Source: Mesostigma viride
Taxonomy: Eukaryota; Streptophyta; Mesostigmatophyceae; Mesostigmatales; Mesostigmataceae
Direction of reading: 5' to 3'
Length of the DNA: 64,000 nt
Assembly: GCA_009746045.1 (NCBI GenBank)
Contig: RPFO01000764.1
Location: forward strand, 192,501 to 256,500
A model generated the notes under the pieces. It ran no database searches. It worked only from the letters and a program-made list of their open reading frames with translations, and was not told where the DNA came from. Below, in pieces: positions 38,086-48,018 of the stretch. The position numbers and the translations under genes were made by a program. Position 1 is the stretch's first letter. Each line of letters begins with the position of its first letter.

Positions 38086-38607
38086 TTACAGAGGAGATTC
38101 ACGAGACCCACTAATACCAGTAAGCTCCCCCCGTCTAAGGGCCCCGGATACGTGCTTCGGTTCCTTCTTCTTGATCATGGCTCTCAGATGCTGGTTCAGT
38201 CCTTGTTGTGTATTTGATTTTGGCTTTAACCCGCAATCCGCACATTCATAGTCGATACTAGAAAATCGCGACCCGCCTTCAAGTCTCGCTGGTTCTGGCG
38301 AGGCAGCTACTGGTGGTGCTACTGGGACAGACACTGGAGCGGCCGCTTCAGGTTTTTGGTCATAGGCGGACAAGGGAGGGTACGCGACAGGTTTCGCGTT
38401 TGCCATGATGGCGGACATCAACATCGCGTCCCTGAACCCGCGGGTCTCGGCGACTTTGCCTTTCTTGGCGGGTCGGCGCACCGGGGTCGAGTGGATGATG
38501 ATGGAGTTGGTCATCGTGCTCGTTGTGGGCATTTGGGCAGTGGTGCGGACCTTGCGGCGAGGCTTGTGTGCTTTCTTACTTGGGCGTTTAGCGTTCTTCC
38601 GATGCAT
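38086..38607 (-). CDS. PLV basic protein with a C2H2-like motif (173 aa)
   Basis: The N-terminal 60 residues are strongly basic (HRKNAKRPSKKAHKPRRKVR), like the DNA-condensing core proteins of adenovirus-type virions. A Pro/Ala-rich linker follows. Residues ~120-150 contain CADC, with two His spaced as in a C2H2 finger (QQGLNQH to KKEPKH). This suggests nucleic-acid binding inside the capsid. A TTATAAC motif lies just upstream of ATG 38607. Confidence 0.6.
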   Translation of the reverse strand: MHRKNAKRPSKKAHKPRRKVRTTAQMPTTSTMTNSIIIHSTPVRRPAKKGKVAETRGFRDAMLMSAIMANAKPVAYPPLSAYDQKPEAAAPVSVPVAPPVAASPEPARLEGGSRFSSIDYECADCGLKPKSNTQQGLNQHLRAMIKKKEPKHVSGALRRGELTGISGSRESPL

Positions 38608-38637
38608 TGTGTGCGTTATAATGTAGCGACGAGATTT

Positions 38638-41600
38638 TTAAACGGTCCATTGGATAGGCGCAAACACCTCGCCGCTGGCGTGAACCCCGGATTTTGACCT
38701 GTAATTCGCAGGCGGGTACAGGTACACCACGGCGCTACCTGAACCGAGTGGCTTGTCCACCACCAACAGGATTTCGTAGACTCCGTCGGATTCGTCAAAA
38801 CCGGGAGCAACTCGCCAGGACGGTCCGATTATCAGCCTACCAGCCGTGTCCGGGCCATACACGAGACCAACCGCGTCTGACAAGAGTCTGTAGGGATGGC
38901 CGATGTCCAGGAGAGCCGGCGCGCCTTGCGTGAATTGGACCCGGAAATAGAAGGACGCGAGTGTTGTCAGCGACGGTATGACAGCGCCCGTTTCGTCACG
39001 GAAGCTCGCGACACCTTTCGGGCCCAGTTCCCAGAGCTCGGGCTGCATGTAGTCGTAGGCCACCGTTCGCATCCCTCTAATCGTGAACGGGATTCTATGA
39101 ACCTCTCGCTCATCTGTGTATACGGCCTCGTCAAAATTCGACGTCCATGTTGGATTTATATCCCCTTCGCCGTAAAATTCTGCAGTTGATAGGTCCAACC
39201 ATATCAAGGGGATATCGGGGTTAAAGCCGCTTTTCGGAGCGAATGTAGCCGTGAATAAATGTGTGAGACCGCCATTAGACGGTGCGAAAGACGTAGGTCG
39301 CTGGCACTGCATGTAGACAAACCTATACCCTGAAGAATTAGTTGACGCATAGCTAATAACTGTTCCTCCGGCCCAGTCCTGACCGAGTATAGCGGTGCTT
39401 GGTGTATTGGTAGCATTTAGCGACGGGTAATCGTAATAAAGCTTCACTGTGAATTTTTGAATATGTGGGAGATCTGGTAGTATCCCGTATACGGAAACTT
39501 GGTACGTCATCGGAACGTTCCCATAGTCGTATGACGGCAACTTGACAACGGCATGGACGATGTTGCTTTTTGAGAGTGTAAGGATTCGATAGTATAGGTT
39601 CGGCTCGCCTGGGACGGGTGCAGAGAGTGCGTAACGACCCATGATCGAACTGTATAACCCGATAGTTCCGCGGTGTGTTACACGTATCGTGTCTCCAGAA
39701 GTCGAATAAAGACCAGTTGGGTTCGTCGATGTGATGGACACAAACTCGGTATTTGTTGTGTTGTCCACTACCTCGCACGAGTTGATGATAGTCTGTTGGG
39801 CGCTGTCTAGATGGAATACTATTCTGACCTGACCAGGCGCGTACGGAGCTACAATCCCGCTCGGCGAGGCTGTAAAAATGCCTGCCGCGGAATTCACTAG
39901 CTTAGTCATACTGCTCAGACCAGTGGGAGCGGAATAGGAGATGTATCGATCAATTAAACCATCGGACCGTCTCCTAAACGCTATCCAGAAGATCGTCTTA
40001 CTTGCCCACGTCGTGTCGAGTGTATACTCAGTGGCGATCTTCCGGTTTTGATATAGCCCGATCTTCCCGTTCGTCTTGTCGATATTGATCCCACAAACCG
40101 ACCACCAGTTGTCGGCTGCTCCTTGATTCCTCCAGCAGTTGTGACCGTCCGTGAAAGCGGGGTGGTACTTTCCCGTTATGTCGTTGTGATCCGAGAGCGA
40201 GACAAATGCGGTGCCGGACGGGACGATCATTTCGAAACACAGGACAAACGGACCGTCGATTTCCTGGTCGCTGAACACGACGCACTTCTCAGGAGGTGTG
40301 ACATCGTTCGCGGCCAGCGCGTAAAAACTCGCTGGGGTGGTCACGAGCTCGTACTTGTCGTGTGTCGGCTGCAAAGTCGTAGCGGGATCTCGCGAGAAAT
40401 GCAGGAGGCTATGGAACGTCTTGGACGGTCCGCTTACCGTCACGGTCTCTCCGGTCAAGTGCGGGGCGTCGCGAGGACACGAGAAACGAGGCGTGATTTG
40501 GACCGTCTCCTGCGACGAGTGTGGCAGAAGATAGTCCCAAACCCCGGCGCCGGTCACGGATCCGATCACGGACCCGTCCGCGACGATCTCGTAATTTGCG
40601 GGCGTCTGCGCGCCGTCGCCCCATCCCGTGGAATGGTCTGCGTACATCTGCACGCCGATCCTCGCCGGTCTTGTCGTCGTGAAGTAATGGCTGGGTGTTC
40701 GAATCGCTGGGACGAGCGGGTCTGTCTTCACTAAGCCCACAACAGCCATTTTTCGCTGGGTAGTAGACGTCGTCATCGTCGCGTCATTGTAGATCGTCAC
40801 ATCGGCCGACACGAGTTTCCCATGATCCGCCGACGTCAACGCGCACGTAACCGCGTCCTCTCCGCGCAGTCCCCCGTCCACGTCAAGCTGGAAACTACCC
40901 GCGGCGTCGGTTAACGCGACATCGTCGACTTTCCACGAGATGGGCAGTTTCCGTTGATAAGCCCACGGCGTTGTGTTCTTGATCCCTATCTTTAGAGGCG
41001 GCACACCGCCGTCGCCGACGACGACCCACGTCTGGTAAGGCGCGGTCGTTCTCCAGTAACTCTCGGTCGGCTGGTCGATCCGCCCTATGTCCCAGGCCGT
41101 TAGAGGGGCGTATGTGCGCGTGATGTGGAGGCCGTTAGAGAGTCTCTGCATCCTATTCAGGTCCCTAGTCGTCGCAAACCCGACCTGAGAGAAACTCATC
41201 AGTTTTCCAAAATACGCATGACCGGTGCTTCCAAAATGGATTTCGTCCATGTGAGGACCGTCTACAGTCTGGCTTGCGTTGATCGGATCCAAAGCCCCAA
41301 GAACCTGGACTTGGTACGTGCATTTCCCGTCGCTGTCTCCTCCCGTGACCGTGTAGGGAAGAAGTATGCGGATATCCTGATTGTTTGTGATCGTGAACGT
41401 AGTTCCAGGGGCAGACAAGGTGCCGTTCTCGTATTGGATCGTGAACATGGCGCTAGGGCTGGGCAATGTGGTGTATCCAACACTGTGCCTATCAAATAGC
41501 CAGTCGATCTGATCGCGCGTCAATATTCGGTCTGCGACGATCTCGGAAATTGTCGCGTATTGGTCGAGCAGTCGCAAAGAGGAAATCCGAATCCAATCTG

Positions 41601-41874
41601 CGACGATGCCCCCGTCGACCTCTAACATCCCGCTTGTCTCGCCTGTCGTGACGGCCGTCCATTCGCTGTAGTTGTCGCCCAGTCTCACTCGCGTCGGGGC
41701 GCTCGGGTATACGTAGCGGACCCCGTTAACGGTGATGTGCGAGTCGAAGGGATGGACCTGCAGCTGAAGGGACTGGAGATCGCTCTCGAGGTCCGCAATT
41801 CGCTCGTCCACCGTGTCCTCTCCGAGCCCTGTGCTCAGGTTATAATTGGCAGGATTCCCGCTAACCACGACCAT
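38638..41874 (-). CDS. PLV large structural protein (1078 aa)
   Basis: ATG 41874 starts the longest minus-strand gene, divergent from the plus-strand block. An N-terminal short coiled coil (DERIADLESDLQSLQLQV) is followed by a long beta-rich, Ser/Thr/Gly-rich chain without membrane segments: Ig-like stretches around residues 330-480 and lectin-like stretches around 520-700. It looks like a fibre or vertex-associated virion protein, but no named family is evident. Its first ~220 residues are repeated at 46739-47401. Confidence 0.65.
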   Translation of the reverse strand: MVVVSGNPANYNLSTGLGEDTVDERIADLESDLQSLQLQVHPFDSHITVNGVRYVYPSAPTRVRLGDNYSEWTAVTTGETSGMLEVDGGIVADWIRISSLRLLDQYATISEIVADRILTRDQIDWLFDRHSVGYTTLPSPSAMFTIQYENGTLSAPGTTFTITNNQDIRILLPYTVTGGDSDGKCTYQVQVLGALDPINASQTVDGPHMDEIHFGSTGHAYFGKLMSFSQVGFATTRDLNRMQRLSNGLHITRTYAPLTAWDIGRIDQPTESYWRTTAPYQTWVVVGDGGVPPLKIGIKNTTPWAYQRKLPISWKVDDVALTDAAGSFQLDVDGGLRGEDAVTCALTSADHGKLVSADVTIYNDATMTTSTTQRKMAVVGLVKTDPLVPAIRTPSHYFTTTRPARIGVQMYADHSTGWGDGAQTPANYEIVADGSVIGSVTGAGVWDYLLPHSSQETVQITPRFSCPRDAPHLTGETVTVSGPSKTFHSLLHFSRDPATTLQPTHDKYELVTTPASFYALAANDVTPPEKCVVFSDQEIDGPFVLCFEMIVPSGTAFVSLSDHNDITGKYHPAFTDGHNCWRNQGAADNWWSVCGINIDKTNGKIGLYQNRKIATEYTLDTTWASKTIFWIAFRRRSDGLIDRYISYSAPTGLSSMTKLVNSAAGIFTASPSGIVAPYAPGQVRIVFHLDSAQQTIINSCEVVDNTTNTEFVSITSTNPTGLYSTSGDTIRVTHRGTIGLYSSIMGRYALSAPVPGEPNLYYRILTLSKSNIVHAVVKLPSYDYGNVPMTYQVSVYGILPDLPHIQKFTVKLYYDYPSLNATNTPSTAILGQDWAGGTVISYASTNSSGYRFVYMQCQRPTSFAPSNGGLTHLFTATFAPKSGFNPDIPLIWLDLSTAEFYGEGDINPTWTSNFDEAVYTDEREVHRIPFTIRGMRTVAYDYMQPELWELGPKGVASFRDETGAVIPSLTTLASFYFRVQFTQGAPALLDIGHPYRLLSDAVGLVYGPDTAGRLIIGPSWRVAPGFDESDGVYEILLVVDKPLGSGSAVVYLYPPANYRSKSGVHASGEVFAPIQWTV

Positions 41875-41913
41875 GTTGTTCTAATATTATCTAAGACATT
41901 AACTATAGCGCCA
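41875..41913. promoter_or_regulatory. 39-bp divergent promoter region
   Basis: The AT-rich gap separates the start codons of the minus-strand structural block and the plus-strand block. It holds TAATATTATCTAAG and an ACTATAG motif 7 bp before ATG 41914. Any promoters for both directions must be contained here or extend into coding sequence. Confidence 0.5.
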
Positions 41914-42471
41914 ATGAACCCAGTCCCAGACGCCCCAGATTCGCCAACGAGCCCCGCCGCCGCCGACGTGGAATCGACAGCACCCCAGGAGCCCGTAAAG
42001 ACCGAGGAGGTTAGCAAGGCCGTGAAGTACAAGAAGGGCGCACAACTCTCCGAGGAGCAGAAGCAGGCCCTCAGGGACAAGATGCGGCCGTACCACCAGA
42101 AGAGGAACGAGGAGCGCGCCAAGAAGCGCCAGGAGGAGCGCGAGGCCGAGATCACCAAGCGCAAGGTCCTTGAGAAGGAACTCGAACTCCAGCGGCAGAG
42201 ACTGGTCGAGCTCGAGCTGGAGGAGAAGCGAAACAAGTTCCGGATAGAACGACTGTTGGCCGCCGAGGAGGTCGCCGAGACTCCGACGGACACCCCTCGA
42301 CCCCGCCGCGGGAAGAAGCCAAAGTACGAGGTCGAGCAGGAGGAGCGCGAACAGGCCGCCAAACCGAAAGCCCCTCCGCCTGCCGTGAAGACCGCGCCGA
42401 CTCTCACGCCTTACGAGCAAAGGATGCTGGCTATCCGGGCATCCCTGCTGGCCTCGCTCAACGACGACTAA
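41914..42471 (+). CDS. PLV coiled-coil protein (185 aa), copy 1
   Basis: It starts at ATG 41914. A Pro/Ala-rich N-terminus is followed by a long charged coiled coil (residues ~60-120, dense in E, K, R, Q and L). A basic linker (RPRRGKKPKYE) comes next, then a short C-terminal helix (TPYEQRMLAIRASLLASL). No enzyme motif. It lies 20 bp before the ATPase gene and is probably co-expressed; a scaffold or packaging role is conceivable. An identical copy lies at 47441-47998. Confidence 0.6.
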   Translation: MNPVPDAPDSPTSPAAADVESTAPQEPVKTEEVSKAVKYKKGAQLSEEQKQALRDKMRPYHQKRNEERAKKRQEEREAEITKRKVLEKELELQRQRLVELELEEKRNKFRIERLLAAEEVAETPTDTPRPRRGKKPKYEVEQEEREQAAKPKAPPPAVKTAPTLTPYEQRMLAIRASLLASLNDD

Positions 42472-42491
42472 AAATCTCTGCCTTCTAATAA

Positions 42492-43376
42492 ATGCCAGAA
42501 ATCGAGAGCATCCACATCGAGACGCCGCTCGCCAACAAGGACCTCAAGCTGAAATACGCCAAGACCCGCCAGGTCCCATCCAACGCGCCAAGGCTGCACT
42601 TTATCGCCTCTTTTGTGGGCATGCGAGGGACCGGGAAGACGACGGCGGCCATCAACATGGTCAAGGCGTACTTCGACGCGCACTCTTTCGACAAACTGTA
42701 CCTGATCTCGGGGTCCGCCACGACCGAGCCGAAGTACAAGCTCCTTCCGACGCCCGCCATGAGTATGGAGACGTACACGGACGACAGCTTCAACCAGATG
42801 GTGGCGGACATCAAGAAAGACCTCACGGAATACGAGGAGTACCAGCGGGACTTGAAGGTGTGGGAAAAGTTCAAGAAGGAGTTCTTAGACGGCCAGAAGA
42901 CCGAAGAAGACATGGACCTCAACATGTTTTTGACCCTCGACAGGCTTCAGTTCAAAGAGCCCGAGACGCGGTTCCAGTACGGGCCTCCCTCCTCGATCAT
43001 CCTCATCGACGACATGGCGGGGTCAAAGCTCTACCGGGCGGACTCGAAAGGTCCCGTGTCGTCCTTTGCATTCAAACACCGGCACCTGTTAACGTCCATG
43101 GTCTTCGTCAACCAGTCATTCACGAGCGCGGGAGTTCCGAGGTCCGTCCGCGCCAACGTCTCGTTCCTCGTGCTCTTCCGCACCAAGGACCGGCGGGCCT
43201 CGCGACAGATCGCAGAAGAATCGGCGGGTCACACGTCACCAGAGGACTTCCTGGCACTGTGGGAGTACGCCACCCAAAACAGCCCACACGACTTCCTCGC
43301 GGTCGACAACGACGAACCAGACGACTCGAAACGCTATAGGAAAAACTTTGATACCTACTTGGTCCTGAAAAAATAA
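42492..43376 (+). CDS. PLV genome-packaging ATPase (FtsK/A32-type), copy 1
   Basis: This is a 294-residue P-loop ATPase from ATG 42492. Walker A is GMRGTGKTT (residues 43-51) and Walker B is IILIDDM (residues 169-175). A conserved RTKDRRASRQIAEE block lies near the C-terminus. The size and motif spacing fit the A32/HerA-FtsK packaging ATPases shared by PLVs, virophages and NCLDV. It would pump the linear genome into the capsid. It follows the coiled-coil gene by 20 bp. Confidence 0.82.
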   Translation: MPEIESIHIETPLANKDLKLKYAKTRQVPSNAPRLHFIASFVGMRGTGKTTAAINMVKAYFDAHSFDKLYLISGSATTEPKYKLLPTPAMSMETYTDDSFNQMVADIKKDLTEYEEYQRDLKVWEKFKKEFLDGQKTEEDMDLNMFLTLDRLQFKEPETRFQYGPPSSIILIDDMAGSKLYRADSKGPVSSFAFKHRHLLTSMVFVNQSFTSAGVPRSVRANVSFLVLFRTKDRRASRQIAEESAGHTSPEDFLALWEYATQNSPHDFLAVDNDEPDDSKRYRKNFDTYLVLKK

Positions 43377-43404
43377 AATCTATTCTTATTACTATACACT
43401 TGCG

Positions 43405-43934
43405 ATGGACTTGAAGCAGGCATTTTCTCAGCCCACGACGCCCTCCCCACAATATAGCCTCCCAGACCCAGCCACTCACAATTGCGCGGGGCTCAAGGTG
43501 AATAACAACTCCTACCGTGGCAGTTCCGACCGCCGAGATCTGGTGCTCAACCTGGCCACACTCGTGCGCTACCTGACCGGCGCCAGAATAGCACCAAAGG
43601 TCCACGAGAGGATGGCGGCGTTTGTGCGAGAGTGCGGGTACGACGGCGAGCTGCCCCCCACGCATACCGGGATAGGCCACGAGTGCCGCCAAAAGTTGAT
43701 GCACATCATCGCCATGAAACGCAAACCCCGCAACCCCCCCCTCCGCCAAAGGCCCCTCGCCCCCCGAAAATCAAAAAGGAAGTCATCCCTCGGAGCCCCA
43801 AGAAGCGTGGTAGGCCCGCGGGGTCGAAGGACACAAAGCCGAGGACTCATAATATCGACCCCGAAACAGGTCTTCCCAAGCCTTGGGGGAGGCCTAAGAA
43901 AGGGAAGTCGGGTGGCGATGACAAAAGAACCTAA
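43405..43934 (+). CDS. PLV AT-hook DNA-binding protein with a poly-C frame break, copy 1
   Basis: ATG 43405 opens a helical N-terminal half (LVLNLATLVRYLTGARIAPKVHERMAAFVRECG). At a run of eight Cs (43734-43741) the natural continuation shifts to the -1 frame: PKIKKEVIPRSPKKRGRPAGSK and KPWGRPKKGKSGGDDKRT, ending at 43934. KRGRP and WGRPKKGK are AT-hook-like, binding the minor groove of AT-rich DNA. Without the shift the frame runs to 43995 with an unlikely tail. The break may be a consensus error, slippage, or a real mutation; both copies share it. Confidence 0.6.
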
Positions 43935-43995
43935 AACTCACGTTTTCTTTATTCGATTTGATATCTATTTGCACCATTGTGTGCGCCTTGAGTAG

Positions 43996-44384
43996 AGCTT
44001 TCCGGGGACACCAAGAACGTCGAAAACGGACTACAAACGAGAAAGTTACGCCACTTGGCGCGAGAGGGTGTGGGAAGGGGGCGGCGGCCGGTGACAGAGG
44101 TCTGCGCGAAGCGCGCGGAATGATTTCCGACATTTTCGACCATTCCGATTTTTTTGGCAGGCATCGAGAGAAAGTTCCCGGGCCTTGAAAACTTCTTGTC
44201 AAGGGGTGCCAGTGTTTTGGGACTTGTGAAATTTTAAAAAAGTTGGCTCGAAATTCATCAACCCTTGGCTGCAAGTTTTCATACCCTAAAAATATTAGCT
44301 CGATGCCCAAGAATCGAAACAAAAATCAACAGTGCGTTCAAAAATCCCAAATTTTTTTCTAATGTATAGGTATAAGTACCCGCC
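43996..44384 (+). other. Intergenic region before the integrase gene
   Basis: This non-coding stretch of about 390 bp starts GC-rich (GGGGGCGGCGGCCGG) and becomes AT-rich. A GGTATAA motif sits 9 bp before ATG 44385. It is the longest gap in the provirus outside the TIRs and may hold a regulatory or origin function, which I cannot pin down. Confidence 0.4.
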
Positions 44385-45665
44385 ATGGTCAAAGTCGTCA
44401 GGTCCGAGGAAGAACTCCGCCAACGCCGGGAAGCGCAGGCCCGCTATCGGCTCAAACACCCAGAGAAGGCCGCCCTACAGCGAATGAGAGCGATGGCCAA
44501 GAAGGACCAGTGGACACCCACCGAGAAGTGGTTGGAGAAACACGGGACAGATTGCGAAGAGGTCAACGAGGTGCGAGCAGTCGTCGGCCTCCCAGAAAAG
44601 GAGTGCAAACCCCAGGAAGCACCTTCAAAGCCCGCGCCGCCTAAGAAGACATTGGCACACCCCGCCCTTTGGTCCTTGGACGACGCCAAGAACATGGTCG
44701 CGAATTTGCCGGAGACGCTAAGCCCCGCTGAGGGGGCGGGAAGGAAGAGGGCGCAGAGGGCCAAGGGGCAGATTTCGAGGGGTTCTGGGAAGACATACCT
44801 CGCGCGGTTGACAAAGATCCTCAGGCATCTAGGATACGAACCAGACAAAGACGGTGCCAAACCTGTGACGCCCCTCCTCGACACCAAGAAAGTGCGCGAG
44901 GCCGTAGACGCCCTGTCTGAGCCTTCCGAGAGGGGCGGCAAGAAGGACCGCGCCATCACCAAGAAGACGAACGCCAAGGACCTTTTCTCATCGATCAACT
45001 CGATCGATAACCAGATGGATGCCGGCAAAAGGATCCCGCAAGACGTGCGCGAGGCCTACGTGGAGGACATGGCGACGTCCCAGGAAGGTCTCGAGGCCAA
45101 CGCGGAATTCGTGAGCGAAAACAAGCCACCAGCCCACCCATGGCCCGAGCTCGTCGAGTTGCGAGATAAGGCCGTCAAAGAGGGCTTGGAGAGCGACAAG
45201 GCGCTCATCGGCCTCCTCTACTTTTCCGGCGAAGAACTGCCACCTGTCAGGCTCGACTACCACGACGCCCGGATTGTGAAATCGGCGAAAGAATTGGGAA
45301 AGACCGAGAACGGCTACATCCCAAAAGAGTACAGGTTCATCATCAACGCCCACAAGACCGCGCCGGTCCTCGGGGCGATAGATTTTGTAGTCCCCAAGAA
45401 TCTGAAAACGTTGCGAGAAGCGCTCGACATGCGGAAAGACAGGCCTTACTTGTTCATGCCTTCTCGAGGCAAAAAAGCCCCAATGTCAGTCGAAACATTC
45501 GGCGCGATCCTCCGCAAACATTTCCACGGCGTCGACAACGCTCGCCAGGCTTTCGTGACCCAATTTGTCATGAATGCAGGCATGGCGGCGAGGAAGCGGT
45601 TTGCGAAAATGATGGCGCACTCGGTCAACGTCCAGATCCAATACGAAAGAATGAGGAATGATTGA
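44385..45665 (+). CDS. int: PLV tyrosine recombinase (integrase), copy 1
   Basis: This is a 426-residue protein. The N-terminus is basic (RREAQARYRLKHPEKAALQRM). The C-terminal catalytic domain shows R289 (PPVRLDYHDARI), K324, R387 in DNARQAFVT, H412 in AHS and the presumed nucleophile Y420 (IQYERM). The usual H-x-x-R motif appears as D-x-x-R. This is the integrase type of PLVs and virophages that insert by strand exchange, and it would catalyse integration or excision at the TIR ends. An identical copy is at 49912-51192. Confidence 0.78.
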   Translation: MVKVVRSEEELRQRREAQARYRLKHPEKAALQRMRAMAKKDQWTPTEKWLEKHGTDCEEVNEVRAVVGLPEKECKPQEAPSKPAPPKKTLAHPALWSLDDAKNMVANLPETLSPAEGAGRKRAQRAKGQISRGSGKTYLARLTKILRHLGYEPDKDGAKPVTPLLDTKKVREAVDALSEPSERGGKKDRAITKKTNAKDLFSSINSIDNQMDAGKRIPQDVREAYVEDMATSQEGLEANAEFVSENKPPAHPWPELVELRDKAVKEGLESDKALIGLLYFSGEELPPVRLDYHDARIVKSAKELGKTENGYIPKEYRFIINAHKTAPVLGAIDFVVPKNLKTLREALDMRKDRPYLFMPSRGKKAPMSVETFGAILRKHFHGVDNARQAFVTQFVMNAGMAARKRFAKMMAHSVNVQIQYERMRND

Positions 45666-45858
45666 TTCGCTCACTTGTTGAAAATTGATTGTCACCCTTT
45701 TATAACGTAGTTATAAAAGTCCCGGGTTTTTTCGACCATTGAGAAAGTCTATTCTTTTATTGATTAATAAAATCCAAGTTTTTGTCCAACCCAGAAAATT
45801 CCAACCCGAGTCCAGCCAGAAAAAAAAATCTAAGCATAGAGGTATACACACATTCATC

Positions 45859-46487
45859 ATGACGACCAAAGTTTACCTGAAGTACAACCCGCGCTGGCTC
45901 CCAGCCCAACAGATGGCAATCGACAATGGAGAGAAACTAGGCCATCCTTTCTTGGCAGCCCTCGACAAGGACGAGAAAACAGCCAAAAAGTACACGAGCG
46001 TCAGGGATGTCGAACACCTTATGGAAATTCACAAGGAGTGTATCGACCATCCACACATCGACATGCACTGCCTTTACGAGATGGTCAAGGAGGATCACCC
46101 CTCCTGGATGCACTTCGACCTCGATGACATCTACCCAAAAGGAGAGGACATCCCAGACGTGCTCCACCACTTCATACGCATTTTTGAGGCCTTCTGCTTC
46201 GATGTGCTGGAAAAAAACCCAGACGGCTTCAAGTATCTCATCTCAGGCTCACCGAGAGAGAAAGGAGACGGCATGAAGGTGTCATTTCACATAGTGGTCA
46301 AATACCTAAAAACCACCGACCTGGCCGCGAGACACTACATCATCAACGAATTTGGCTATTATGTCCGCAGCCACTTCCTCGACCCCGACTCGACATTTCA
46401 CAAAGACGCGGCGCTCCTCATCAACCGAGAGAAGGGTTGGCCGTACATCCAGAAAAAATGGGAGACGTTTGCGGACATCCCCAGGAC
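45859..46487 (+). pseudogene. PLV primase-helicase, truncated first copy
   Basis: It matches the first ~209 codons of the gene at 51386-54859, including the FDLDD and K-x-S-x-H motifs. It then runs into the noisy junction at 46482-46757. The loss of the rest is best explained by a misassembled duplication and not by a biological truncation. Confidence 0.8.
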
Positions 46488-46757
46488 TGCGCGACCGGAT
46501 GGACCCCTCCGCCAAAGGCCCCCGCCCGTCCCGCAAAATCAAAAAGGAAGTCATCCCTCGAGCCCCAAGAAGCGTGGTAGGACCCTCGGGGTTCGAAGGA
46601 CACAAAGCGAGGACTCATAATATCGACCCCGAAACAGTCTTCCCAAGCCTTGGGAGGCCTTAAGAAAGGGAAGTCGGGTGGCGATGACAAAGACCTAAAA
46701 CTCCGTTTCTTATTCGATTATGATATCTACTTTGCACATTAGTGTGCGCCTTGAGTT
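46482..46757. other. Noisy junction between the two 5527-bp copies
   Basis: After a few altered bases of the primase gene, the sequence becomes a degraded copy of 43740-43998. It has about twenty single-base indels, mostly in homopolymers (for example AAAAGAACC reads as AAAGACC). It then joins perfectly to the start of the second copy at 46758. This pattern is typical of an uncorrected long read used as a bridge. Confidence 0.85.
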
Positions 46758-47401
46758 CCAAAATGGATTTCGTCCATGTGAGGACCGTCTACAGTCTGGC
46801 TTGCGTTGATCGGATCCAAAGCCCCAAGAACCTGGACTTGGTACGTGCATTTCCCGTCGCTGTCTCCTCCCGTGACCGTGTAGGGAAGAAGTATGCGGAT
46901 ATCCTGATTGTTTGTGATCGTGAACGTAGTTCCAGGGGCAGACAAGGTGCCGTTCTCGTATTGGATCGTGAACATGGCGCTAGGGCTGGGCAATGTGGTG
47001 TATCCAACACTGTGCCTATCAAATAGCCAGTCGATCTGATCGCGCGTCAATATTCGGTCTGCGACGATCTCGGAAATTGTCGCGTATTGGTCGAGCAGTC
47101 GCAAAGAGGAAATCCGAATCCAATCTGCGACGATGCCCCCGTCGACCTCTAACATCCCGCTTGTCTCGCCTGTCGTGACGGCCGTCCATTCGCTGTAGTT
47201 GTCGCCCAGTCTCACTCGCGTCGGGGCGCTCGGGTATACGTAGCGGACCCCGTTAACGGTGATGTGCGAGTCGAAGGGATGGACCTGCAGCTGAAGGGAC
47301 TGGAGATCGCTCTCGAGGTCCGCAATTCGCTCGTCCACCGTGTCCTCTCCGAGCCCTGTGCTCAGGTTATAATTGGCAGGATTCCCGCTAACCACGACCA
47401 T
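46739..47401 (-). pseudogene. N-terminal fragment of the large structural protein, second copy
   Basis: ATG 47401 starts a frame identical to the first ~214 residues of the 1078-residue protein. It then enters the noisy junction and stops within a few codons. Confidence 0.85.
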
Positions 47402-47440
47402 GTTGTTCTAATATTATCTAAGACATTAACTATAGCGCCA

Positions 47441-47998
47441 ATGAACCCAGTCCCAGACGCCCCAGATTCGCCAACGAGCCCCGCCGCCGCCGACGTGGAA
47501 TCGACAGCACCCCAGGAGCCCGTAAAGACCGAGGAGGTTAGCAAGGCCGTGAAGTACAAGAAGGGCGCACAACTCTCCGAGGAGCAGAAGCAGGCCCTCA
47601 GGGACAAGATGCGGCCGTACCACCAGAAGAGGAACGAGGAGCGCGCCAAGAAGCGCCAGGAGGAGCGCGAGGCCGAGATCACCAAGCGCAAGGTCCTTGA
47701 GAAGGAACTCGAACTCCAGCGGCAGAGACTGGTCGAGCTCGAGCTGGAGGAGAAGCGAAACAAGTTCCGGATAGAACGACTGTTGGCCGCCGAGGAGGTC
47801 GCCGAGACTCCGACGGACACCCCTCGACCCCGCCGCGGGAAGAAGCCAAAGTACGAGGTCGAGCAGGAGGAGCGCGAACAGGCCGCCAAACCGAAAGCCC
47901 CTCCGCCTGCCGTGAAGACCGCGCCGACTCTCACGCCTTACGAGCAAAGGATGCTGGCTATCCGGGCATCCCTGCTGGCCTCGCTCAACGACGACTAA
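47441..47998 (+). CDS. PLV coiled-coil protein (185 aa), copy 2
   Basis: Identical to the gene at 41914-42471. If the duplication is artefactual, this and the first copy are one gene. Confidence 0.6.
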   Translation: MNPVPDAPDSPTSPAAADVESTAPQEPVKTEEVSKAVKYKKGAQLSEEQKQALRDKMRPYHQKRNEERAKKRQEEREAEITKRKVLEKELELQRQRLVELELEEKRNKFRIERLLAAEEVAETPTDTPRPRRGKKPKYEVEQEEREQAAKPKAPPPAVKTAPTLTPYEQRMLAIRASLLASLNDD

Positions 47999-48018
47999 AA
48001 ATCTCTGCCTTCTAATAA

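Noticed and set aside
41737-41913. Longer start for the coiled-coil protein, overlapping the large structural gene
   Set aside because: It would use a non-ATG start and run antisense through the first codons of the divergent gene; ATG 41914 is the natural start.
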